Assembly (NCBI RefSeq): GCF_000204055.1
Contig: NW_006768767.1
Coordinates: 696,053 to 760,052 of the forward strand
Reading direction: 5' to 3'
Length of the DNA stretch: 64,000 bases
Source of the DNA: Melampsora larici-populina 98AG31
Lineage: Eukaryota; Basidiomycota; Pucciniomycetes; Pucciniales; Melampsoraceae
Part shown: positions 49,233 through 59,111 of the stretch, in pieces
Numbering within the stretch: position 1 is the first letter of the stretch
Layout of the letters: each line of letters starts with the position of its first letter
Translations under genes and position numbers: made by a program
The notes under the pieces: generated by a model
The model's input: only the letters and a program-made list of their open reading frames with translations
Database searches by the model: none
Told to the model about the DNA's origin: nothing

Positions 49233-52181
49233 TCAGAACAATTGGTTGAGGCGCTTGGGATGTTGCTTGTGGCTGTTGGTGCTGTTAACAGGAGCTGTGC
49301 TATTGACAGGAGCTGTGCTATTGACAGGAGCTGTGCTGTTGACAGGAACTGTGCTGTTGACAGGAGCTGTGCTGTTGCCATTGTCGGTCATGTCGGTCAT
49401 GTTGGTGGCATTGCCCATCTTGGCACTATCACCCATAAGATGGTGGATGTAATACTCAATTCCTTCTTTTCTGAAATCATCAAGAATAGTCTTTGAAGCA
49501 CCTTCATCGTTGAACTGCAAAAGCTCGCCCTTCACCCCGTATTTAGGCCATTGAACCTTGGTACCGTTGGTGTTAGGATTCTGAGTGTGTACAAATGACA
49601 GTAAACGGGATTGAATAGCTTGGCTTCGTCCAGGTGTTGGGGGTTTCAAGACGCTGATTGTAGTCACACCTTCGAATGAACCTGAAGGATTACCATACAT
49701 GTAACATCAGCTAGTGTTCTCACAAACGAGCTTGTAGAATAGGATTTGGCAAGTTGAGGCATACCAAGGTAGGAGGTATTCTTCATACCACGGTCAATGA
49801 AGCCGAATACCGGTGTGGATGCTTGGACTGATCGAGAAAAGAATCTTCGCATACCCTGCGTGTACCAAAGGTAGATGTAAGTCAGAGCTGGTTTTAGTGG
49901 GAATTTCTTCAGATGTGGATCTTACCTGGAAGGCGATATCTCCAAATATAGCCGCCATTTGCTTTGAAACAGGATTGAGGACGTTCTTGAGACCGGTGCC
50001 AAAGGGAGAGCCTTGGGCTGGATCTGATGGGTAAAGGGTCATGAGCTTCGTAACCTCTTGAGGTTTGGCGCCGGGTAAGAGTTTTTGCAACCCTAAAAGT
50101 AGAGAATGTCAGCTTGAGGGTTTGGAGACCTTGAGAGATGATTTCGGACTTACAAGCTGTAACACCTGTATCATTAAAGATGTGTGCTGCTTCGACTAGG
50201 GTGCTCAACGTTCCTGAATCCTCAGCAGCTCCGACCATGATAGGAACTTTGGCAACTGTTTAAAGAAATTGGTCAAAAAGAGCTTTGATGTGAATCGAAA
50301 AGTCACGAGATAAAATTGACCTTTTCCTGCTTTGGCCGATTCCTCCATAGATCCAGTGAGGAATTTGCCATCGACATAGGCGTGGAATGGTAGAGGGAAT
50401 TTACCACGGGAAAACAACCCAGGGAATGTGTTTGCGGCCGCTCTGTTGAAGACAGCTTGGTCAAATTTTACACAATCAAATTTTGATATAGAAGAGGGTG
50501 GGACTTACATCAACTTCTTGAAATCTGCCTTTCGTAGACATGCAAGTGATCCTTTCCCGACTGGGCAGCCAGCGGCTTTAACAAACTTATCGTAGGTGGC
50601 TTGTCCTTCCTCAATCTCTGCATAATAATTCAGAATGAGAATCCTGAGAGTGTTTAACATGAATCAGAATGAAAAAAACGCACTTGGACTTGGAAGGGCA
50701 ACCGATCCATCAATGATGGCTGCGTGGAACAAGTCTTTTTGCTGACCATTGAAAGCAATCAAGTGATGTGAAACTGCCATTGCGCCGGCTGGAAGAATAA
50801 AGGACAAATGTTCATCTAGATTAGTCGGGGTATGGTGGGGGTGTTCGAGATGGTGGATACGTACTTTGGGAACCATACAAAGTGACCCTTCGGTGGTCTC
50901 CACCAAAGTGGTGGATATACCTCTGTTGTATAAAACATGACCATGTGCCAGATCATTAGTATTCTTTATGTGTTATATGATGTTGGTGTGTCTACTTACG
51001 TGAACCCATTCCAATGCAAGACGTTGATCTTTCAATCCTAGGTTTGCAGCGTCAGCTGCAGCGATCTCTTTGCCACCTAAAAACCCAAATGCCTGCGTAG
51101 AGATTCTGTTAGCATACATTATCAGCTTGTGTGTTAAAACGACATTGGACCTACATTTGATCTCCAATTGACAGCGACCCAGATGAACGTTTGATTGTTC
51201 ATCTTACCTCGGGCCATCAAGCCCCCAGGATTGATCTCACTGGAATGTCGACTCGCTAAAACAAAGAAGCGTAAGCAGAGAACATCAGACAGTACACGGG
51301 AGGTAGCGAATGCTCACGGATGTAAAAGATGACGGGAAGCTTGGGGTTCTTGGCGACACCCGATGGCTTGATGATCTGGAGTAACACAACTCATGAGTTC
51401 GAAATCACAAGATTACAGAAACAACAACAAGACTAACATCTAGTGTCAAACAGTCTTCTTGGCCCGGATCACGATCACTGTTAGGTAGGAGAGATTTCGG
51501 TAAGGGTGCAAGAACTTCCATAACTGTTGCGTTGAATTTTTTGGGGTCTGTGCCGGCAAAAGGATCAGTCGTAGGACATCCAGGTGATGGTTTCTAACAT
51601 TGTGCATTGTGTCAGATAGTCAGAACAGCGAGTCGTAGGCTATGAACAAAAGTACTAACCGTTGCATCAAACTTGGTGAAATTCTTTGTGGGTGGGATTG
51701 GGTTCGCAAATCGTCTTTCGCCGACGGGTGCTTCACCCTAAATCGAGATACCGAGACCAAAAAGATAAGTATGAGGTTTGAGAACGGGTGAATTGGATCT
51801 CTGACGTACAAAAGGAACTCCACTCCAGATGGCTAATGGTCCCTCCACTTTTCCAATGAAGTCACCGTAATCCAATTTCACACGTAATGTGGTGTTGAAT
51901 GCAGCGGGTCCTGTGATGTTCTTGCGATCATCGCCGGTTCCAGTACCATTTGCTGGCGCAGTGTGATTTGAGGTACCATTGACTGGCGCAGTGATGTTTG
52001 ATTTGCCAACATCGGGTGCGGTTTGGTTCACGGTACCATCATGGAGCTTGGTATTGTTGTGAGGTGCAGTTAGATTCTTGTGGTCTGTCCGATTGGATCC
52101 GGTTTTGATAGACGCGTCTTGCGCTCCTGTGGATCTCAACAGCAACTGAGAAGCAATGATGAAGAAAGGTGATATGAACAT
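49233..52181 (-). CDS. Secreted carboxylesterase-like protein, catalytic residues lost
   Basis: A multi-exon gene (at least 13 exons) with exons checked in phase from 52181-51810 through 51737-51660, 51593-51438, 51375-51318, 51255-51155, 51092-51000, 50922-50865 and 50788-50684 down to 49233. Signal peptide MFISPFFIIASQLLLRSTG, then a sequon-rich stretch, then the type-B carboxylesterase fold: YGDFIGKVEGPLAIWSGVPF, GQEDCLTLDI, VAVNWRSNAFGFLGG, NLGLKDQRLALEWVHRYIHHFGG, VTLYGSQTGAMAVSHHL, QWPKYGVKGELLQFNDEGAS and ILDDFRKEGIEYY. The nucleophile elbow normally G-x-S-x-G reads G-S-Q-T-G; the acid motif DEG reads DSG; the usual catalytic His region (AxHGSE) reads LGSFEG; the oxyanion HGGG is missing. 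The C-terminus has five PVNST-type repeats. Probably a secreted pseudoenzyme. Confidence 0.8.
49284..49373 (-). repeat. 18-bp tandem repeat, five units, coding (A/V)PVNST
   Basis: Five head-to-tail 18-bp units with consensus (a/g)ttgacaggagctgtgct on the + strand, nearly identical, near the 3' end of the esterase-like gene. On the coding strand each unit encodes STAPVN with an N-x-T/S sequon. The near-identity suggests recent expansion and possible length variation. Confidence 0.9.
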
Positions 52182-53115
52182 GATGGATTGAGTCTGAGTA
52201 AAAACAAACGGATGTCGGATATGAAAGCAGATAGATGAAAAGAAAATGAGTCAAAGAGTGAGTTGATGTGGAGTAAATTGTGAGGCTGACTCGAGTCAAG
52301 CTTTTATAAGGTATATTTCGAGTGATGGCCTTCACTTCAGGCTGTGTGATGCTGAAGCGAGCTGTGACCCCGCACATTGTTATTCACCCATATAAGTGGC
52401 AGGGTCTTCTACAGGGTTAATCACCACACCCTCAGAGATTAGTAGGTGCAACATAGTCCCTTACTCTTTTGCCTGATGCCGAGACGCGTGGCACTCGCGA
52501 TGAAGACATCAACACAATTGGTTTCTGGGGTGAGCAGGGAGAACCGAAGGGTTGTGCAACTTTGTAGCGGTAAGCTTAACAAAGCCCCTCTTCCGAGGCG
52601 GCCACGTTCGCTCTCGAAGAAGGGCTTTAGACCCAGCAAATGGGGGTTAGAACATAACGGGGGAGTGGTCTTTCGAGCCTATCATGGGATTTATGCTTGT
52701 GTGCTAGATCACACTCTACTTGAGACTCACAGAGTCAGAGATTTGACATCCTCATGTTGCAATCTTATTCTATCACCAAGGCCCAGGCCCTTGATCCAAG
52801 CTACACAAGATCTTCACAACCCTCTAATTATACCTTGCAGAGCAGAGTTTCAGGTTTCCATCCAAGGGACTCATTGAGTATGAGTAGATGGCTACTGAGG
52901 TTTATCACAACCTTTTGTCAATTCGTGAAAGACGAATTAAAGAGCCTTTTAAGTCTATGGATTTGATCTAGGATACTTAAGCACTTAACAAATTTCCGCA
53001 CATGTAACATCACATACAAGCCAAATCCTAATGATGAGTTTTCAGAATTCGCATTGAAGTTGAACTACAAAGTGATATATCCACGCCAACATAAACCATT
53101 CAACTTCAAGCAAAC
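52182..53115. other. Spacer with a GC-rich patch
   Basis: 52182-52380 is the likely promoter of the esterase-like gene. At 52480-52700 the DNA is GC-richer and contains an inverted repeat (aaagcccctcttc at 52579 / gaagaagggcttt at 52618). A 143-codon frame (52446-52877, +) overlaps this patch but is open on both strands and matches nothing I know. It may be a repeat fragment. Confidence 0.4.
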
Positions 53116-54023
53116 ATGTCAACTTCAAATCAAACTACTTCACATAAGAAGCGTAAAACCAATGAAGAACCTAGTCCAGAGATACTTCCAACAGGTAAGC
53201 TAGTATATTCATTACCAACCAAAAACCATGTTCTATACTGATATTTCATTTTGATGATTGGTTGATGGTTCTTTATGTATGATAGGTACAACAGTTCGAT
53301 CAATTGCTGCAGCCACTTCAGTAGAAAAAACCAAAACAAAGGAAACAACTGAACCCAATTCGAATCCATCACCTTTAAGTCGTCCAACAGTTTAGTTTTC
53401 ATGTTCTATCGATTTGAGATTTTTTTAATAAATTGACTGATAGACCTTTAAAATTTGAAAAAAAAACGATTTAGTTTGATTTTACCACTTTACCATCATC
53501 AGCCATTCATAGATATCTATTATATCATCAACTCATCTCACCCAACTCACTAAACTACGATCATGCATTATTTCCAACTCGACCGATCACCTTACCTATC
53601 AAACAAGAAGCCAACACGATTGTGAGCTCTAAATCGAGTCATAAACCATCACATCATAAACCATTAGGACCGATGACGTTGACGACCTTAGGACCTACTG
53701 GATCTTTATCTTTTCTTTCGATTCCTCCTAATCCGGCTCCTAGTTTAAAAGAATTAAGATCTTTAACGGCTTTTGATGATGCTGAAGGTGTATTGGGTGA
53801 TCGACTTTCGAATTTAGCTAGAACTCATTGGGATCATCAAAACTCTAGTCTTAGTCTTTCACGTGAACAAGAGATTTTGGCTAGTTTTGTTTATTCTATT
53901 AAGACTAGAGGTTAGTTTTTGTTTTAATTGAATCGTTAATTCTTTTTTTCTCGGAATCTTGGATTGAGGAATTGGTTCTTTTTTTTTCTTTTAGGAAAAG
54001 CTCTTAGACCTTCTGATCGATAG
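53116..54023 (+). CDS. SAP30-like Sin3-binding protein
   Basis: Four exons (53116-53194, 53286-53389, 53475-53910, 53995-54023) give 215 residues. The N-terminus is basic (SHKKRKTNEEP) and polar. From residue 62 it reads FDFTTLPSSAIHRYLLYHQL, like the start of the SAP30 Sin3-binding domain, in which 'DF..L....L..Y...Y.L' is typical. Near the end SREQEILASFVYSIKTRGKA matches the closing helix of that domain (family pattern '.E...i..F.Y..k.k'). SAP30 bridges Sin3 and the Rpd3-type histone deacetylase. An insertion of about 80 residues rich in Ser/Pro lies between the two parts. The assignment rests on these two motifs. Confidence 0.6.
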
Positions 54024-54562
54024 AACAAATCATATCAACATGTTTCATAGGGATATCGATCAATCATGTAATAAATGGAACTTTTCTTGTCGTTTGATCA
54101 TTCTTTAAGATTTTCCTTTATTATCATTTTTTATCATTTATAATATACAAACAGTAATCTTACTTTTATTTCTCTTTTCTTTGACATTATTTTATATCTT
54201 GCTGTATGAAAAGAAACTTAAAACTAACCTAAAGAATCAAAGATGAGAAGAGTAATAAAAGAATAGTTGATCTGGGAACTTTATGTAAGGTTAGGTCATT
54301 TAGAATTCAGTGATCATCGTCCTCATGTTTCTTATATTTCTTGGTTCATGCTTGTCGTTAAAGTATTCGAGGAAAAAAAAGTAATCAAAGGTATACAACA
54401 AAACTGGTGAAAAAAAAGTCAAAACCGAACGAGTTCAATATCCCCTAGTCTACCCTGACGATGATACCTTGATCAACATAGTGATATCATACACAACGAT
54501 CCGTCAAAACAGTCAGGAGACAAAAAGATCATGAGAGAAAAGAACTCGAATGTAAAAGCAAT
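54024..54562. other. Convergent 3' flanks
   Basis: Holds the 3' regions of the SAP30-like gene and of the minus-strand secreted protein gene. AT-rich, with a T-rich tract at 54060-54190. No gene seen. Confidence 0.5.
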
Positions 54563-55191
54563 TTAAGTAAGGATCTGGACGACTGCAGCTTTGCAATATT
54601 TAGCTCCTTGTCTAAGCTACATAACAAAAAGAATCAAGAATCAAGAATCAACATTTGTAAGACATAATCAAAAAAAAAGATAAGATTGTGTTTACCATAA
54701 CTTGACAACAATAACCGCCTAAAGTTTCTTCTTGAAAAACTTCATCACAAGAATAATGGGTAACATTATGGATCGTTATAATATCAGCAGGTACAGCTAA
54801 ACCGGACAATAGAAAAAAAAACTGAATCAGGTTTGATTGTTTAAGTGAGTAGAGATTGATGAAGGAAAGACTTACATCTAATGTTACCTTGTTGATTGAC
54901 TATACCACAGTTTGCTAAAGGATAAGCTTTAGCAGCACATAAGAAACCAGTAGAAGGAGGAGGAGTTATGACGACTGGAATGATTTTGGAAGGAGTAGTC
55001 TTAGATGTAAGGTTTGAAGAACTCTTTGATGGTGAAGTGATGGTTTTAGTAGTACTAGTAGTTGTAGAGTTTTTGACAGAAGAAGTTTTATTGGTTGAAA
55101 GACTCTTTGTTGGAGTAGTTTGAACAACTGGAGAACTTTGTACTTGTAGTAAAAGTAAAACTGAGTTTAAGAGAATGGATTTAAGAAACAT
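54563..55191 (-). CDS. Small secreted six-cysteine protein
   Basis: Three exons (55191-54876, 54796-54696, 54616-54563) give 156 residues in frame. Residues 1-19 form a signal peptide (MFLKSILLNSVLLLLQVQSS). Residues 20-75 are a Thr/Ser/Lys-rich linker with several N-x-S/T sites. The C-terminal ~75 residues carry six cysteines: FLCAAKAYPLANCGI, HYSCDEVF, GGYCCQV and KYCKAA, a spacing that could form three disulfides and somewhat recalls hydrophobin-like patterns (a CC pair), though too few Cys for one. No known family. Likely secreted; cell-wall or effector role is inference. Confidence 0.7.
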
Positions 55192-57203
55192 GATCGTTAA
55201 TGTGTATAGGTAAGTAAGAACTTGTAAATAGAAAGAAGCAGTTTCTTGCTGTAAGATTATAAAGAATTGATTTTAAGGGTAAATCAATAGATATAACTAG
55301 ATCTTATATCGATTTGAATGATGTGTTGAAGAAAAGATACGATGCTTAAAGAAATAAGAAACGATTGAGGATTGTCTTTATATATTGAGTTATTTGCTTG
55401 ACTATATCGCATCCAAGTTTCATTAAAACCTATTTGATCTTTCTTTCTTTCTTTCCAATTCCATATGTATACGCAAATCTTTTTTTCTTTTTCTATCAAA
55501 ATTCTTTCTCTTTTTAGTTCAATCTAAGCTCATCTTCATGAACTTTAATTTTGAAGAAGAAAGCTTGATTATGTAAGTATGTAAGCGGAGGGGATGTTTG
55601 AGTAAAGTTTGATGCATTTTTCTTCATAACTTCATTCACTCTTTTAAACACATTTGGCTTGAACAATGTCCTTCAATCAAAACGTCTGTCTCTTAAAAAT
55701 CCCTCATGTCTTGACACACGCGGAATTAACATGTGGATTCAGCTCGTTCAAAGCTTTCACGCCGTCGCTCGTGACCCGAGTCCTAGCATGGGAAGTACTC
55801 TTTCCATACAGTGGGTAAACCCGAGTACGTGTTCCAAGCCAGTCCGCATAGAGGTTTGGGTCCGAAATTTTTGAGAAATTTTTGCCATTTTTTCTGCTTT
55901 TTTTGGCGGGAGAGTAAGGTTGAGGGGTGGTGTTAGGCTGCAAAACTTTTGGTTTTTTTTGAAAAAAAAGCAAATTTGGTTGTTATTTGCCACTTGAGCA
56001 GCCATATTCATTAAATTATAGGCCTAGTGCGCCGCTAAGTAGCTAGATAGGTACCTAATTGAGGCCTAGGTCCGAAAATCCAAACCTCTAAAAGAGTAAA
56101 ATCATATTTTTGGTCTCCAAAACCATATTCCTAGATTCATCAAAGCAATGCCTTTTCAATGGTCTGGGTGCCAGTCTCAAACATTCAAATTGAGTGCCCC
56201 GACATTGACCCGAAAGGTGAAATTTGATTTTGCAGGGCAGGTCGGAACACGTACTCGGGTTTACCCACTGTATAAACTTGACAAAGTCCCACGCTGTCGC
56301 ACACGACCCAGCGAGGGACTTACGCGGACTTATCTACGCCAGGCTTGCACGCAGCCGAAGGTCAGGAACAAGAGTTTGGCTGGGGACGTCCTCCCAAGCC
56401 TTGTACCTTTTGTTTACTGAGGAATACTGCCAGACCCATCATACACATTGTGCGCGGTAGTCTTGCGCATGTTTTTTTTTGCAAGAATTTGTTAAGTTTA
56501 CTCCTTTATGACTTGATAATTGACAGAAAAAGAAAGGAGCGATCATCAAGAAAATGTATGAATTTTCAAAGAAAAGAACAAGCGTCGCATTTCGGTACAA
56601 TTTTACAAAGAAAAATTGCAATGATGATGATTTAATTTCAGTAATCGAAAGTGGATTAGATATTTGTAAAGAATGAATCTCATCTGGAATAAGTTAAGCT
56701 TATCTGGAATAGGTTTCCATCCTAGAAGAAATTTCGCTCATTGGTTTTCTTGCTCGTACAGTGGGTTCTTTCTAAATAGAAACCAATTGGAATTTTAAAT
56801 GATCTTGGACACAATGGGGTTGATGGTCAAGCTTTATGAGAGTCACTTGTAGCTTCTTTACAAAAGAAACATAGGGAAACTCAGATCCCAGTTACGGTAC
56901 GGCCTCAACTCTAAAGCAGGTGGGTATGTTGCATGTATGTTGATTCCAATGAGACGTTTCTAAATCTCTTTTATGAGATACAATGTGCATGTATATGTGG
57001 GTTTATCTTAGATCGTAGTTGATTTCCTAAAGAGATATCCAAAAAAATTCGCACCCAAGCATTATACGTACAATAGCCAAGTTTTTGAAAATTCCGAAGC
57101 CAGATGGATTGGTATGCCCCAATGTGGGCAAGATATACAAGATCTCTATATACGTATCACCAAAAGTAATTCTACATGATATCTACTGCCTTTTATGAAA
57201 TCC
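55192..57203. other. Gene-free region with inverted repeat
   Basis: No gene seen. A perfect 30-bp inverted repeat frames 55806-56273 (separate entry). Plus and minus frames over 55650-56460 are antisense mirrors and lack motifs. 56900-57180 is AT-rich with tatgtg words. Confidence 0.4.
55806..56273. repeat. 468-bp unit bounded by perfect 30-bp inverted repeats
   Basis: The left arm at 55806-55835 (ATACAGTGGGTAAACCCGAG...) is repeated exactly in reverse at 56244-56273. Similar tgtcgc/acacgaccc words lie outside both arms. This looks like the ends, or subterminal parts, of a non-autonomous DNA transposon, but no clear target duplication was found. Confidence 0.55.
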
Positions 57204-58862
57204 CTATTGGATTCCACCTAAAAGATTGATATCTAAACACTTTCTATAGCCATACCTAACTTCCTTATCCTCTGCATTCCATTCTTTAATAGTAGAACCT
57301 TCAATAAACGGGTTCACAGCAATTTCTAATGCTCCTTCAAATAATCCTAAAATTGTATTAGATAAATTATCACCAGTTTGTTTGAAATCTGGACACTATT
57401 CAAATCAACAAGTTGTAAGAAGAAAAAAGTTATCTTTTTGTTGGTTGGTTTGAGATTGAGGTAAAAGGGAAAGATCAAACTTACAGCATTAACTTCCAGT
57501 AACCAAACTTTCATTGAATCATCAATCAAAAAATCAAATCCAAAGATTTCCCAACAATTCTTTCTAGTTTGAAAATTAACGGGTTCTTTATTTGCAGCTA
57601 AAAAAGTTTGATTCACGATTTCATCAATTTGGTTTTCAATCGATTTCAAGTCGATTCCTTTCCATTCATTAGCTAAAGTAGATAAAAGTTTAACAGTTGA
57701 TTGTTGGTCTGTAGGGCTTTGTAAACATGTGTTGGTTAAGTGAGATGATAGGTTTAAGCTTTCAGAGCTTGGTTTCGTGTATGGTTGTGAGGCAAAGAGT
57801 GCTAAGATGTCTTTGTAGACATAAACACTTGGATAGTTTTCGATTTATCAGTGAAGATATAAAGTATGAGATCAGATGAAGGAGATTCACCTCAAGGCTC
57901 CTACTGCTAGTACATAAACCCGTAAATGATGTTTACGTCGTTCAGTGATTGGTACATCAGCCGGACCAATCAAAAGCGGATTAGATAGATATCTCTGTTT
58001 GATTCATGCAAAACAATCATTCAGCAAGTATATAAAAAGAAGAAGATAAGGACCAAAGTACATACTTGAATAACCCAATGTCTCATCTTTGAAGAAGAGA
58101 CCCCAGTCTGATCCAGATTTTCTTCATCTTCTTCATCATCATCTTCATCTTCTTGATCAAACTCTTTGAAAATATTTTCTAATCCTTCAATAGAATTAAA
58201 TAACCTAATCCCTTGACCTCTTTCAGCTAAAGCTGGTTTTAAAATAAACCATTCTTGATCTTCATAGTTTGAAATCTTTAAATCTTGATTTAATAAAACT
58301 TGATTTAATTCATATAATTCATCTAAAAACAATTCATCTAATTCATCAAAATAAGCTAATTCAAATCTCCAGGTTTGAGGTATAAACTTATTAAAATAAA
58401 AATATAAAGTTTTAGATAAATAATTTTTACGAATTAATGCCTAAATAAGTCAAAAACAAAAAATGATGGTTTTTGTGAATGAAACAAGTTTTATCGATCC
58501 TAGATTTTATAAAATATATATAAAGATATCCAAGGATAATCAAAAAGAGAAAAAAATGGTCAGTGTTTTTTTTCTCGGTATATGATAACTTATATTTCTT
58601 CAAGAGAAAAAGATTTGACCTTTCTTATTGGATAAGCATTTACGATGACTTCTTTAGGAAATCGTTGAACAAGTTCCCAATCAATGTTATCATAATCGGA
58701 AATTTGAATTGCCCCAATTTCTATCTGATCTGACTGCTTCGAATTCTCAATCACTTGAAGCTGAGGTAGTTTGTTTTGGATTGCATTTTTTATTGCGTTT
58801 AGAGTGTAAGGGTCTTGATAATTGATAGTGACTGTGTTGGGTTTAGGTGGATTGGTTGGCAT
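57204..58862 (-). CDS. Tubulin-tyrosine ligase-like protein
   Basis: Five exons (58862-58620, 58440-58066, 57994-57891, 57827-57485, 57395-57204) give 418 residues. TTL-domain landmarks: the nucleotide-binding EWFILKPALAERGQGIRLF, RYLSNPLLIGPADV, HHLRVYVLAVGALS, and the catalytic metal/ATP block FGFDFLIDDSMKVWLLEVNA followed by CPDFKQTG. An acidic insert (EDEDDDEEDEEN) precedes RHWVIQ. TTL-domain enzymes ligate amino acids (Tyr, Glu or Gly) to tubulin tails; the yeast relative Pby1 fuses this domain to a SurE-like phosphatase, which is absent here. The exact acceptor and amino acid are unknown. The gene diverges from AIP1 with start codons 249 bp apart. Confidence 0.85.
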
Positions 58863-59111
58863 CGTGTTTCTGATTTCCTGTTGGTCGTGGTTTGGTGGTG
58901 GAAAGCTTTTCTTTGCTCCGAGTTGGCTTCGGACTTAAACTCGAATCTATTTGAGATCGGTACCCGAAGAGACATGTGTCCGGTATCCGAACTTCGGGGT
59001 GTTGATCGAGATGAATGTGTGATCGAGTCAGAGAGTAAAGGCAATTGCAACTGGCAAGAACCACTCAGCAAGTTCTTCAAACCAGTCCCAATCAAATCAA
59101 AAAAAGACAAA
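58863..59111. promoter_or_regulatory. Shared divergent promoter, TTL-like/AIP1
   Basis: The two start codons point apart across 249 bp. The AIP1 frame stays open back through this region to 58815, into the antisense of the TTL-like start, so the true AIP1 start is set by homology at 59112 (MTQEFKPISLW). Confidence 0.55.

Noticed and set aside
49168..49496. Plus-strand frames with repeated TGAVLL and DRSCAI motifs
   Set aside because: Antisense of the 18-bp NST-coding repeats in the esterase-like gene.
52446..52877. 143-codon plus-strand frame
   Set aside because: GC-richer patch open on both strands, no known motif, no splice context; possibly a repeat fragment but not a supported gene.
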